Source: Bacteroidia bacterium (GTDB taxonomy: Bacteria > Bacteroidota > Bacteroidia > 2-12-FULL-35-15). Taken from it: a stretch of 64,000 nt of DNA. The stretch lies in assembly GCA_030654175.1 (NCBI GenBank), contig JAURXZ010000016.1:1-64000 (forward strand), read 5' to 3'. Below, piece after piece: positions 1-8,738 of this stretch. Position 1 is the stretch's first letter. Each line of letters opens with the position of its first letter. A program made the position numbers and the translations under genes. Below the pieces are notes generated by a model, which saw only the letters and a list, made by a program, of their open reading frames with translations, searched no databases and was not told the DNA's origin.

Positions 1-80
1 TTCCCCCATCGCAATTTTTCAAGTTTAGCAATACATTTGGCTTGAGTATTGTAATTTTTGCTTATTTCTAAAATATTCAT
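1..80 (-). CDS. Transposase N-terminus, IS1595/ISXO2-like (partial)
   Basis: An ATG at 80-78 opens a frame with no stop to the window edge. Its 26 complete codons include NTQAKCIAKLEKLRWG. This pattern (a short helix, a Cys, then LE-LRWG) is how the N-terminal zinc-ribbon domain of IS1595-family (ISXO2-like) transposases begins, just before the CPxC metal-binding motif, which would lie outside the window. Only the N-terminus is visible, so intactness and the DDE-type catalytic domain cannot be judged. No Shine-Dalgarno site is visible, as is usual here. Confidence 0.6.
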   Translation of the reverse strand, partial: MNILEISKNYNTQAKCIAKLEKLRWG

Positions 81-206
81 TCTATTTGCTGATTACTAAT
101 AAGTTAAATATAATAAAAATCCTTTATAGGGATAAGTACGAAAAAATTTAACTGATGAAGATATAAATAACGATTATCGCCAGTGATATCTTTGAATGAC
201 ACCCCA
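1..206 (-). mobile_element. End of an IS1595-family insertion sequence (partial)
   Basis: The minus strand starting near 206 reads GGGGTGTCATTCAAAG, which looks like a terminal inverted repeat; IS1595-family ends often begin with G-rich bases. About 125 bp further on, a transposase-like reading frame opens and runs off the window. The neighbouring epimerase stop codon lies only about 4 bp outside this end. The bases between (TAAATTAT, overlapping the stop) could be one copy of an 8-bp target duplication. The other end is outside the window, so neither the terminal repeat nor the duplication can be confirmed. Confidence 0.5.
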
Positions 207-210
207 TAAT

Positions 211-1242
211 TTAAATGCCTTCTTTAAGCATATTTTTACGTTTTTCTATAAGGTAGCCGAATGAATTATTATCACTTTCTTTTATAAAATCATATAACAT
301 ATTTTCAAAATTGTATTCAGGCTTCCAATCAAGTTCACTCTTGGCCTTGCTGATATCATACAAAAAATTATCTATACTATTTTCCTTTTCTGGTTTTTCA
401 ATTATTACAGGTTTCGACTCATCCGCCCAAAACACTTTTGCTATGATTTCAGCTTCTTCTCTTAACGTTAATCTATTACCGGAAGTTATATTATATAAAC
501 CAAGTGCATTTCCATTGTTTATTCCTTTAATAAATGCGGATATAACATCTTTAATATAAATGATATCTCTTCCTTTACTACTGTCTCCCCATACTTCAAT
601 TGGCTTGCAGGCTTTAGCATTATCGATAAATATTTGAAATCCTGTTTTTATTGGTTTTCCCTCTTTAAATATTTCGGTGTGTGGACCAAATCCATAAACA
701 GGAGGCAATCTAAAAATGATCCCTTTAAATCCGTACTGAGCATTATAGTGCAGTACACAATCCTGGGCAGCACTTTCTGAAATGCTGAACATAGCATATT
801 CACCATCGTATTTAATCGCCCTTCCCTCTTCTTCAGTTATAGCTTTATTATTGACCCATAATCCTTGTGTATTTCTGTGAGAACTGGCATAGATTAATTT
901 GCCCACTATATTTTTTCTGCAAAATTCTAGAATATTAATAGTTCCTAAAACATTTACGCTGATGTAATTCTTAGGGTCATAATTTTTTTTACTAACGTTG
1001 GCCGGTTGTGTAGCTGCTAAATGTACAACAGCGTCAAATGGAATTTGCGGTAATTTTGCAAACTCTTCTTGTTTAGTAATATCAACATGAATATAAGGGA
1101 TATTTTTTTTCTTGTAGTAATTATGACCAATATCGCTGACATCAGATGCTGTAATATCAAAACCAAGCTTTGATAATGCATCGATCAGATATGTGCCCAT
1201 AAATCCTCCGGCACCAAAAACAAGGATTTTTTTTTTTTTCAT
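211..1242 (-). CDS. NAD-dependent epimerase/dehydratase (extended SDR)
   Basis: This is a 343-residue nucleotide-sugar-type short-chain dehydrogenase. The Rossmann glycine motif GAGGFMG sits near residues 10-16, and the usual family length of about 310-340 residues fits. The expected YxxxK is not obvious: the region around 'YASSHRN' and 'SISESAAQD' has the Ser but a Ser-rich replacement for the Tyr motif, so the reaction is uncertain. It is the last gene of the polysaccharide locus, 33 bp after a GH43-like propeller gene and downstream of the pse genes. A role on a nucleotide sugar or sugar branch is inferred. An IS1595-like end begins directly after its stop codon, so any further downstream genes were separated from it. 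Confidence 0.75.
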   Translation of the reverse strand: MKKKKILVFGAGGFMGTYLIDALSKLGFDITASDVSDIGHNYYKKKNIPYIHVDITKQEEFAKLPQIPFDAVVHLAATQPANVSKKNYDPKNYISVNVLGTINILEFCRKNIVGKLIYASSHRNTQGLWVNNKAITEEEGRAIKYDGEYAMFSISESAAQDCVLHYNAQYGFKGIIFRLPPVYGFGPHTEIFKEGKPIKTGFQIFIDNAKACKPIEVWGDSSKGRDIIYIKDVISAFIKGINNGNALGLYNITSGNRLTLREEAEIIAKVFWADESKPVIIEKPEKENSIDNFLYDISKAKSELDWKPEYNFENMLYDFIKESDNNSFGYLIEKRKNMLKEGI

Positions 1243-1275
1243 TTTATTTAAAAATTATAAATAATTGGATTCGTT

Positions 1276-2184
1276 CTATTTTCTTAATATAGCATAACCA
1301 AATCCAGCTTTACCGTACCCATTTCCACAATAAAGCATATAAATTTCGTCTTTATGTTTGAAAACATTAGGATAGCATATCATTTCAGAATCCCATCCCG
1401 AAGAAGATAATTCTATTCCAACTTTATCATCCATTCTGGTAAATTGATATCCATCCTTTGATTCTGCATAACCCATGTTGTACCCCCCACTTTCTATTGC
1501 ATAACAATACCACATTCTGTATACTCCATCATCTTTGATAATGCTGGCTCTTGAAACCCTACTTTCTTTATCATTTTTATAAGTAACCGAAACAACTCCC
1601 TCTCTTTTCCAGTGAATTCCGTCAGTAGATTCTGCATATTTTATATTATATCTTGGCAATTCCTCGTTTATCCAATAATCAGCTGAATCATACCACATTC
1701 TCCAAATCCCGTTTTCAATTATAATACATGAAATCACTAAAATGGTGTAAGGTTCCATATCTGTTCTGTCAATAACAGGTGCTTTGGAGTATCTTTCAAA
1801 TGTAGCACCATTATCAGTACTGATAGCTAATCCCGAAACCTCAGCAGCTCTCACTTTGGAACCTTTATTCCATCCCATGATATAGAAATATTTTTTCCCT
1901 TCATGTGTTACAATGCAGGTAGGTGAAATCCCATTATCATCATAACTCCCAAGTTTGCCTATATCTACTATTGGTTTTTCGGATAAATGAAGAATTTTTG
2001 AAGGATCCTTTATGTCAATTTCAATGTATCCGGTTCTTGAAATATTAGATTCATCCCTACCTGAAAAATAGACTCTGAATAAGTCATCCTTAATATGATC
2101 AACTGTAGGAAGCATCGCATGAGTTTTCACCCAATCATATTGTCCATTAGGCTGAAATATTTGCCCCTTTTTTTCCCATCTCAT
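1276..2184 (-). CDS. GH43/GH32-like five-bladed beta-propeller protein, cytoplasmic (copy 1)
   Basis: This 302-residue protein resembles the small glycosidase-like proteins of the GH43/GH32/GH130 propeller fold. It has repeated blade motifs such as MWYDSADYW and MWYCYA, an early 'RVYFSGRDE', and a C-terminal 'GWDSEMICYPNVF' followed by 'GFGYAIL'. It is clearly paralogous to the genes at 28603 and 29577, sharing the WDS-E/D-M and GFG-A-L signatures. It has no signal peptide, so it should act in the cytoplasm, which is odd for a polysaccharide hydrolase. It lies between the PseG-like gene and an epimerase. A transferase, phosphorylase or editing role on a nucleotide- or lipid-linked sugar is possible, but the function is unknown. 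Confidence 0.65.
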   Translation of the reverse strand: MRWEKKGQIFQPNGQYDWVKTHAMLPTVDHIKDDLFRVYFSGRDESNISRTGYIEIDIKDPSKILHLSEKPIVDIGKLGSYDDNGISPTCIVTHEGKKYFYIMGWNKGSKVRAAEVSGLAISTDNGATFERYSKAPVIDRTDMEPYTILVISCIIIENGIWRMWYDSADYWINEELPRYNIKYAESTDGIHWKREGVVSVTYKNDKESRVSRASIIKDDGVYRMWYCYAIESGGYNMGYAESKDGYQFTRMDDKVGIELSSSGWDSEMICYPNVFKHKDEIYMLYCGNGYGKAGFGYAILRK

Positions 2185-2204
2185 AGTACTTTATAAATAG
2201 TTAG

Positions 2205-3194
2205 TTAATTTAAAATTTCTGCTATTATTTCATCCTTGCCTTCCCCTATTTCCATAGAAGCAATGATTGGATTTACAGGAAATAAAAATGATTTATTTTT
2301 TATCATAGAAGCTAGTTTGTGAATGTCTTCAATACCCATAGTAGGTAAAATATCTGCATAAACTTTCATTTGAAGTTCGTTCTGATGAAATCCTATTACT
2401 GGTGTTCCTACTGCCAATGCTTCAAAAAAAGATAGTCCCGGAGAGGCGAATACAACATCACTTTTGTACATAGTTTCACTAACATTGGTCATATTTTTAA
2501 CAATATTGACATTACTTTTGGAAGCCTTGTTTTTTTCTAACACTTCATTTAATTCCTTATTGTGTTCAAAGGCGGAACCTAAAACCAACAGAATATTAAA
2601 TTCTGAATCTATTTGAAGAAGTTCATCCAAAACAAAGGAAGAAATATTAGAAGGATCAGCCCCCCCAAAAATCAACATTATATTTTTAATCACATCGTTT
2701 TGAATTTTTTTCTTCGTTTTGAAATTATAAAATTCAGGCCTTAATATCCAGAATTTAGGACCAAAATATTGCATTTTACCTGTAATAGTATCCTTGTTAA
2801 CAATATTCTTAAAATTGCTTCCAATATCTGCTAAAACTGCGATATCAGCGAAATTATTCGCTTCTGTTAAATTGGTGAAAATAATTAGTTTGGTTTGTAG
2901 TTCCTCTTTAATTTTTTTTGCCAGATCAGGAGAAACATCTAATTTGTCGAAAATGACCCTATCAGGTTTTTCAGTTTTTAAAGCCGCTAAAATTAAGTTA
3001 TCGTCACCATACTGATAAACTTTTTTTCCCGTGGTCTTTAAAAGATCAATTACATTTTCGTTGCTCTTGGTAATAAAAAATATTTCGGCCTGATTATTTG
3101 TTTTAATTGATAAGAATTCAGCCAAAGTCCTGGATTGGTATATGTGTCCCATACCCAAAGTATTGTTGCCATCTGTAATTATTGCAATCTTCAT
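2205..3194 (-). CDS. pseG: PseG-like UDP-sugar hydrolase (pseudaminic acid pathway)
   Basis: This 329-residue GT-B-fold protein resembles UDP-2,4-diacetamido-2,4,6-trideoxy-beta-L-altropyranose hydrolase, which releases UDP before condensation with phosphoenolpyruvate. The N-terminal TDGNNTLGMGHIYQS carries the GMGH motif with the family's catalytic-region His. The C-terminal half has IFGGADPSN and a 'SPGLSFFEALAVGTP' segment that resembles the UDP-binding loop of MurG-like proteins. It follows the PseF gene by 29 bp, in the same order as classical pse operons. A legionaminic acid pathway hydrolase is an alternative, but neighbouring PseB and PseC point to pseudaminic acid. Confidence 0.8.
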   Translation of the reverse strand: MKIAIITDGNNTLGMGHIYQSRTLAEFLSIKTNNQAEIFFITKSNENVIDLLKTTGKKVYQYGDDNLILAALKTEKPDRVIFDKLDVSPDLAKKIKEELQTKLIIFTNLTEANNFADIAVLADIGSNFKNIVNKDTITGKMQYFGPKFWILRPEFYNFKTKKKIQNDVIKNIMLIFGGADPSNISSFVLDELLQIDSEFNILLVLGSAFEHNKELNEVLEKNKASKSNVNIVKNMTNVSETMYKSDVVFASPGLSFFEALAVGTPVIGFHQNELQMKVYADILPTMGIEDIHKLASMIKNKSFLFPVNPIIASMEIGEGKDEIIAEILN

Positions 3195-3223
3195 ATTTAC
3201 TTAATAAATGATTAATACGAACT

Positions 3224-3919
3224 TTATTTTTCGAGTAAAAGTTTATATTTCATTTCGGCTAACTTCCAATCTGTAATTGAATCAATATCTTGAACCGATT
3301 CCTCAGACAAAATAATAGATCCCGTATTATCAGGCCAGACCCAAGCTTTCAAATTATCGGTATTAAACCAATACCATTGTCCAGCATCATGATACACTTT
3401 TTTTAGGTCTTGGGATCTTGAGTTTAGATATTCAGGCCAAACCATTTTAGTTTCACCATTTTCACTTATTTCAAGTCCTCTCCACAAAGGATAACTAAAG
3501 GCCACTGCGGGAAATACACAAGTAAAATTATTTTTTTTTAAAATACTAAGTCCTTCTTCCAATTGATTTATTTGAATCAATGGAGCGGTTGGATAAACAC
3601 AACATGCAAATTGAAATTTTTTCTCTTGTTTTTCTAAATATTTTTTTAACACCTCATCAATAACGTCCATAGTAGTGGCATAATCATCGGAGTTTTCATT
3701 GCTTCGAATAAAAGGAACCTGGGCTCCGTATTGTATTGCAATTTTTGCGATCTCCATATCATCTGTAGAGACCATAACCTCATCAAATAAATTTGATTCT
3801 AAAGCTGCCTGTATGGAATATGCAATAATAGGTTTTCCTAAAAAATTTTTGATATTTTTTTTTGGTATTCGCTTACTACCGCCACGAGCGGGGATGATGG
3901 CTATTGCACTTTTTTTCAT
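3224..3919 (-). CDS. pseF: Pseudaminic acid cytidylyltransferase
   Basis: This 231-residue protein is a CMP-nonulosonate synthetase, which activates the nonulosonic acid with CTP before transfer. The N-terminal IPARGGSKRIPKKNIK (about residues 9-24) is the CTP-binding signature of the CMP-NeuAc synthetase family, and 'VYPTAPLI' and 'DIDSITDW' are further family motifs. The length matches PseF. Its start codon overlaps the stop of the preceding methyltransferase by one base (TAATG), so the two are translationally coupled. The synthase that would make its substrate (PseI/NeuB type) is not in the window. Confidence 0.87.
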   Translation of the reverse strand: MKKSAIAIIPARGGSKRIPKKNIKNFLGKPIIAYSIQAALESNLFDEVMVSTDDMEIAKIAIQYGAQVPFIRSNENSDDYATTMDVIDEVLKKYLEKQEKKFQFACCVYPTAPLIQINQLEEGLSILKKNNFTCVFPAVAFSYPLWRGLEISENGETKMVWPEYLNSRSQDLKKVYHDAGQWYWFNTDNLKAWVWPDNTGSIILSEESVQDIDSITDWKLAEMKYKLLLEK

Positions 3920-4971
3920 TATTTACGCCTAAACAATAATAATTCTGAATTAAAATCGTCTACAGTTCTGTAGCCAAAAGGAATAACATTTCGGTCAACC
4001 AACTCATAATCTGTTAACATAGTTTTGTAATCATCCCCAAGAATAGGAGTTTCAACACCAGCAGAGTCCTTGTCTTTTCTTTTGTTTTTACCTTCCTTCA
4101 TATTGCGCAACAACACCCATTTGGTTTCTAAGCGCGCAACATGTTCAAGGTAATTTTTCACAATATGTGGCTCCATTTCCTGAAAAGAAATAAAGTTCAC
4201 GAATAGATCTACTTTTCCAACAAGTTTTTCAATTTGCCATGAACAGAAGACAGAGGCTTGTGGTAATGAATCAATATTAATAAGAGTCTTTTCCCGTGTT
4301 TGTTCGTAGGTAGCAACATTATTCTTCCCAAGAACATTACTCAAATAAACTTGGGCTACATAACTAGTTGGTGGTATATCTATATCTATGTAACGAAGCT
4401 CCTCGATACCTGAACTTGAAAGAATTTCGCCAAGCGTTCCGAATCCGCCTCCGATTTCCAAAACTGTTTTTGGCACACTCCCATTTAAATGTTTTTTTAA
4501 CATCGCTAAACCTAAAAGGTAATTAAGGGATGATCGGCTATATTTTCTTCCTTCAAATTCAAATTGTTCGATAGGTTCTCCAAAAGAAGATTCAGAGAAT
4601 GTATGAAGATAGGGAAGGTTAGACTGATTATCAGCTGCAACAAGAACACGATAGTCTGAGATAGCAGACATTTTTCCTGTCAAAAATTGTTCAATCGAGA
4701 TTTGTGGTTTTTTCTCCAAAGGAAATTCATTTTTAAACCTGCTGTTTATCCCTTCAATCATTTCCTGAGAGAAACAATTTCCCGGAAAACCATAAGTAGG
4801 AACAAAATAACCAAGTGTAGTTGGCAAGGAACGAAAGCGATCAATACCGAAAGTAGTAAGTTCTTTTACAATTTGCTGAGAAGCCTCGTCCCAAAATCTT
4901 GAAGGTTTGTACAATTCATTCTGGGACAGCATATCTTCGCGTGAACGTGTTAACTCAGGATAGGTATTCAT
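3919..4971 (-). CDS. Putative sugar O-methyltransferase
   Basis: This 350-residue protein matches the pattern of the putative sugar O-methyltransferases found in polysaccharide loci. An N-terminal part with 'RFWDEASQQIV' precedes a class I SAM-binding motif, VLEIGGGFGTLGEIL, near residues 167-181. Late in the protein, 'EMEPHIVKNYLEHVARL' suits the family. It sits between pseC and pseF and overlaps pseF by one base. It therefore probably methylates pseudaminic acid, one of its intermediates, or a sugar next to it. Family recognition is fairly good; the acceptor is inferred only from position. Confidence 0.7.
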   Translation of the reverse strand: MNTYPELTRSREDMLSQNELYKPSRFWDEASQQIVKELTTFGIDRFRSLPTTLGYFVPTYGFPGNCFSQEMIEGINSRFKNEFPLEKKPQISIEQFLTGKMSAISDYRVLVAADNQSNLPYLHTFSESSFGEPIEQFEFEGRKYSRSSLNYLLGLAMLKKHLNGSVPKTVLEIGGGFGTLGEILSSSGIEELRYIDIDIPPTSYVAQVYLSNVLGKNNVATYEQTREKTLINIDSLPQASVFCSWQIEKLVGKVDLFVNFISFQEMEPHIVKNYLEHVARLETKWVLLRNMKEGKNKRKDKDSAGVETPILGDDYKTMLTDYELVDRNVIPFGYRTVDDFNSELLLFRRK

Positions 4972-4998
4972 TTTTATTATGGTTTATAGTTCTTAATT

Positions 4999-6168
4999 CT
5001 ATTTACAACAATATGTTAAAATTTTTTCAATAACATAATCCTGTTCCTTGTCAGTTAGGGTTGGGTACATTGGTAAGCTAATACAGTGTTTATAATAATT
5101 TTCGGCAATGGAAAAATCGCCTTCTTTCGATCCAAATTGCCGATAATACGGCATTAAATGAACAGGGATATAATGTATTTGAGCAAAAACACCACACTCT
5201 CTTAAATGATCGTATAAACCTTTTCTGTCTTCTACCTCAATCACAAACAAATGATGCGCGTTAAAATAGTTACTATCATATTTCTGTATTTTTATTGAAG
5301 TAGCATCAAAAGCTTTTCTATATTTTTTTGCAATTTCATGACGTTTTATGATTCCTTCCTCTGCTCTTTTTAACTGACTATTCGCCAATGCGGCCTGCAT
5401 GTCCGTTATTCGATAATTATATCCAAGATCTTGCATTTCATAATACCATACCCCTTGCTTTTCAGGTTCAGGAAAATCTAATTGCATATTTTCCTTAGTA
5501 ATTCCATGCGTACGAAGTATTAATAATTTTTTATATAGTGTTTCATCATTAGTGGTAATCATGCCGCCTTCTCCAGCAGCAATATGTTTTACGGGGTGAA
5601 ATGAAAAAACCGCAGCATCTGCAAAATTACAATTTCCACAATTTTGCTTAGTGTTTGCTGAATCCATAAAATAACCACCAGGAGAGTGGCAGGCATCTTC
5701 TAAAATCAATAAATCATATTCATGGGCTAACGTTTTTATTTCTTCCAAATTAACCGGATAGCCAGCAAAATCAACAGGGATAATCGCTTTAAAATATCCT
5801 TTTGGATGTGTTTTTAATAATTGTATGATACTATTTATAGAAATCACATAAGTATCTCTATCAATGTCTGCAAAATAAACTTCTGCACCGCAGTATAATG
5901 CTGCATTTGCAGATGCAACAAACGTTATAGGAGATGTTATAATTCTGTCTCCTTTTTTAATACCAAACGCCAATAAAGCTAAATGCAATGCAGCAGTACC
6001 ATTTGAAACTGCAACTGCGAAGTTACAACCTATGTAATTTGCAAAATTCCTTTCAAATTCAGCAATTTTTGGTCCCTGAGTCAAAAAATCCGAATGTAAA
6101 GCCTCTATAACGGCATCTGTATCTTCTTGAGAAATAAATTGTTTTCCGTAAGGTATTGAATAGTTCAT
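4999..6168 (-). CDS. pseC: UDP-4-amino-4,6-dideoxy-N-acetyl-beta-L-altrosamine transaminase
   Basis: This 389-residue protein is a DegT/DnrJ/EryC1/StrS-family PLP aminotransferase. It should transfer an amino group to the 4-keto sugar made by PseB. The pyridoxal lysine lies in SFHPVKHIAAGEGG, the form typical of PseC rather than of VioA-like enzymes. 'SNGTAALHLAL' near residue 60 and 'ILEDACHSPGG' (cofactor Asp) are also present. Its ATG overlaps the pseB stop by one base (TAATG), so the two are coupled. It is distinct from the second aminotransferase of the locus at 31332. Confidence 0.9.
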   Translation of the reverse strand: MNYSIPYGKQFISQEDTDAVIEALHSDFLTQGPKIAEFERNFANYIGCNFAVAVSNGTAALHLALLAFGIKKGDRIITSPITFVASANAALYCGAEVYFADIDRDTYVISINSIIQLLKTHPKGYFKAIIPVDFAGYPVNLEEIKTLAHEYDLLILEDACHSPGGYFMDSANTKQNCGNCNFADAAVFSFHPVKHIAAGEGGMITTNDETLYKKLLILRTHGITKENMQLDFPEPEKQGVWYYEMQDLGYNYRITDMQAALANSQLKRAEEGIIKRHEIAKKYRKAFDATSIKIQKYDSNYFNAHHLFVIEVEDRKGLYDHLRECGVFAQIHYIPVHLMPYYRQFGSKEGDFSIAENYYKHCISLPMYPTLTDKEQDYVIEKILTYCCK

Positions 6169-7184
6169 TATTGTATAAAATCGAAATTAGAATCTACATT
6201 TTCTTTGATCAATTTCCTTAAACTTTCAACAGTCTCCCATTGATCATTACTGCCTGAATTATAGCTAAATTCAATTGGAACATTTTTTGCATTAAAATGT
6301 TTTTTATATTCCTTGATATCAAAAATTGGATTTTGAGGTAAAATTGCATAATATTTACCTAAATCCACTGTATAAAAAGAATCTGAAATGGTTATCATTT
6401 CTTCATGCAATTTTTCTCCCGGTCTTATCCCAACCTCCTCTTGTGCACATTCGGGAGCAATTGCAGTAGCAACATCTATAATTTTGTACGAAGGGATTTT
6501 AGGAACAAAAATTTCGCCCCCCCATGCATTTTCAATAGCATTGAAAACCATTTCGCATCCATCCTCTAATGAAATATTAAAACGTGTCATTCTCTTATCG
6601 GTAATTGGCAATACGCCTTCCTTTCTTTTCTTTAGGAAGAAAGGCATAACTGAACCATTAGATCCCATAACATTTCCGTAACGAACTACCGAAAAAACAA
6701 GATCTCTTTTCCCCCTAATGTTATTGGCTGCAATAAATAATTTATCTGAAGTTAATTTTGTAGCACCATACAAATTTATCGGTGCCGCGGCTTTATCCGT
6801 TGATAAAGCCACAACCTTCTTAACATTGCATTTCACAGCAGCATTGATAACATTTTCTGCCCCTAAAACGTTAGTTTTAACACATTCCATTGGATTAAAT
6901 TCAGCCAAATGTACATGCTTCATCGCTGCAGCATGTATTACAATATCTATTCCTTCAAAAGCACTTATTAAGCGGTTTTCATCTCTAACATCCCCAATAA
7001 AATAACGAATAGCAGGATATTTGCTTTCTGGATATTCCATTGCCATTTGATAATGCTTTTGCTCATCTCTAGATAAAATAACCAATCTTTTTACGTCTGG
7101 AAATTTTTCGAAAATTAATTTAGTAAACATTTTACCAAATGATCCAGTTCCTCCAGTGATTAAAACACTTTTATTATTAAGCAT
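6168..7184 (-). CDS. pseB: UDP-N-acetylglucosamine 4,6-dehydratase (inverting)
   Basis: This 338-residue extended SDR resembles FlaA1/PseB, which converts UDP-GlcNAc to UDP-2-acetamido-2,6-dideoxy-L-arabino-hexos-4-ulose, the first step towards pseudaminic acid. The NADP-binding ITGGTGSFGKMF starts at about residue 8. The active site STDKAAAPINLYGATK has the Tyr-x-x-x-Lys form of the inverting enzymes, unlike the Met form of the dehydratase at 16692. It leads the pse block, and the 468-bp gap upstream holds a possible promoter box. The gene order pseB-pseC then methyltransferase-pseF-pseG supports the call. Confidence 0.92.
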   Translation of the reverse strand: MLNNKSVLITGGTGSFGKMFTKLIFEKFPDVKRLVILSRDEQKHYQMAMEYPESKYPAIRYFIGDVRDENRLISAFEGIDIVIHAAAMKHVHLAEFNPMECVKTNVLGAENVINAAVKCNVKKVVALSTDKAAAPINLYGATKLTSDKLFIAANNIRGKRDLVFSVVRYGNVMGSNGSVMPFFLKKRKEGVLPITDKRMTRFNISLEDGCEMVFNAIENAWGGEIFVPKIPSYKIIDVATAIAPECAQEEVGIRPGEKLHEEMITISDSFYTVDLGKYYAILPQNPIFDIKEYKKHFNAKNVPIEFSYNSGSNDQWETVESLRKLIKENVDSNFDFIQ

Positions 7185-7652
7185 ATATTATAATTTATTC
7201 TTCTGGTTAAATATCTTATTTGATTTTTATTGATAAACAAAATCCGCCTTTGATACAACTCCAGCAATACAACCCCTTTTTGATTTGATTTAAGGCTCCT
7301 TTATTAAATAAGAATTATTTAATAAACTATTAAAAAAAAACTAGCTTCGCTGCTGCCACTCACAAATGTGGTATAATAATAACACCTTTTAAAGTTACAA
7401 AGATAGTTATTAAATTAGTTTTATTGATTTATACTAGATTTTATTAAATTCTGGATGTGTAAAGAAAATCTTGAGGATTTGAAAAAAATAATTTTATGAT
7501 TTTTTTGTGGTTTAGCGGTTGTTATGAGGCATTGCAACAAATAGTTTAAATTTCAAATAAAAAAACAAGTGCTTTTTCAAAAAATGTATTTCATTAAGAT
7601 TTCCCACTTGGAAATCGTTCTAAATGATAAAACATTATTTCACAAAAATGCA
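7185..7652. other. Intergenic gap upstream of pseB
   Basis: This 468-bp AT-rich gap separates the OmpA-like gene from pseB. It holds a TATCTTTG box on the minus strand (7398-7405) and a short GC-richer patch with the hairpin-like CCACTCACAAATGTGG near 7357-7372. The patch begins AGCTTCGCT, as does one near 36077. I see no gene here. Confidence 0.5.
7398..7405 (-). promoter_or_regulatory. Possible -7 box upstream of pseB
   Basis: TATCTTTG on the minus strand matches the Bacteroidota TAnnTTTG -7 element. No TTTG is found at the usual 19-21 bp upstream. If used, the leader to the pseB ATG would be about 200 nt, and the pse block would have a promoter separate from the main locus. Confidence 0.3.
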
Positions 7653-8600
7653 CTATTTTCTCGCCTTTATTTCAACTCTTCTGTTCTTAGCTCTACCCTC
7701 TTCTGTCATATTGGTAGCAATTGGATTTGCCTCACCATAACCGATAGCTGAAATTCGCTTAGCCGGAATACCTTTGGAAATAAAATATCTCTTTACAGAT
7801 CCGGCTCTTCTATTAGATAAGCTGAGATTATAAGTGGAGGAACCGACACTGTCACAATAACCTTCCACTACAAAGTTAAAATCCGTTTGGCTTCTCATTA
7901 ATTTCACAACCTCTTCTAAAGGTTTAAAAGATTCCGTTTTAATTGTAGAACTGTCGAAATTGAAAAATATTAATTTTGCAATTTCATCTATTTTTTTCTC
8001 TTCGTCCGTTTTAACAGGTACAACCGCAGCTAATGCAACCGAATCATTATAAGCCTTAGCTATTGCAACGGTATTTAGTGAATCCAGTCTCTCTAAACCT
8101 TTAATATAATTAGCCAACATTATTATTTCACTATCATTATATTCATCTGAAGAAGGACGGCTTAGAAGGGCGGTTATTTTTTGTTTTTCCTCCGGATCAG
8201 GTTGTAATTCACTGTTTCCTGAAATTCTTTTTTCTATATCTCCAATATATTTAGCAAATTTTGCTATTTCAGGATTTGTATAATAAGTTAAGGAATCACT
8301 TGGCGTATTACCAACAAATGCAGTCGGGTTTTCTAAATGTTTAATATAAGCGGCTAATTTAAGTATTTCATTATTAGTGTATGAATGTGGGGTTTTAATT
8401 AAAAGACCGGCAATTTGTAATCGGTTCTCTTTATCGGACTCTGAAAGATTAGCCAAAGAGACTTTTGATTCTAATTCTTTAACATAATTAGAAATTTTAA
8501 GTACCTCCTCATCCGTATAATGATGTAAAGTATCTGACTGTGAAAAACAAAACAATGAGAATTGTAAAGTAAACAGCACTAAAAAAATTATTTTTTTCAT
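7653..8600 (-). CDS. OmpA-family lipid/peptidoglycan-anchoring protein with four N-terminal repeats
   Basis: This 315-residue secreted protein has a signal peptide (residues 1 to about 20, ending FCFSQ) and a C-terminal OmpA domain (about 208-315) that should bind peptidoglycan in the periplasm. The OmpA part shows 'IFFNFDSSTI', NLSLSNRRAGSVKRY and AKNRRVEI. The N-terminal half carries four copies of a short motif of the form Y-T/N-D/N-x-E-I/V-x-K-x-A-x-Y-I-K-x-L-E, at about residues 28-44, 74-90, 107-123 and 154-170. There is no beta-barrel. It is paralogous to the gene at 8739, which has two copies. Placement beside the Wzz and beta-barrel genes suggests a cell-envelope role in the export apparatus, which is inference. 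Confidence 0.8.
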   Translation of the reverse strand: MKKIIFLVLFTLQFSLFCFSQSDTLHHYTDEEVLKISNYVKELESKVSLANLSESDKENRLQIAGLLIKTPHSYTNNEILKLAAYIKHLENPTAFVGNTPSDSLTYYTNPEIAKFAKYIGDIEKRISGNSELQPDPEEKQKITALLSRPSSDEYNDSEIIMLANYIKGLERLDSLNTVAIAKAYNDSVALAAVVPVKTDEEKKIDEIAKLIFFNFDSSTIKTESFKPLEEVVKLMRSQTDFNFVVEGYCDSVGSSTYNLSLSNRRAGSVKRYFISKGIPAKRISAIGYGEANPIATNMTEEGRAKNRRVEIKARK

Positions 8601-8738
8601 ATAAAAATTATATTTATCAGTATTTTGATATAAATATGTTGTCCAATTTTGTAACCCGCCGGTTTCTTTTATGAAAAAGAAAATTACCGATTTTTATTAA
8701 TTAGAAAATTCAAATTAAAGAAATTAAATTTAAAAAAA

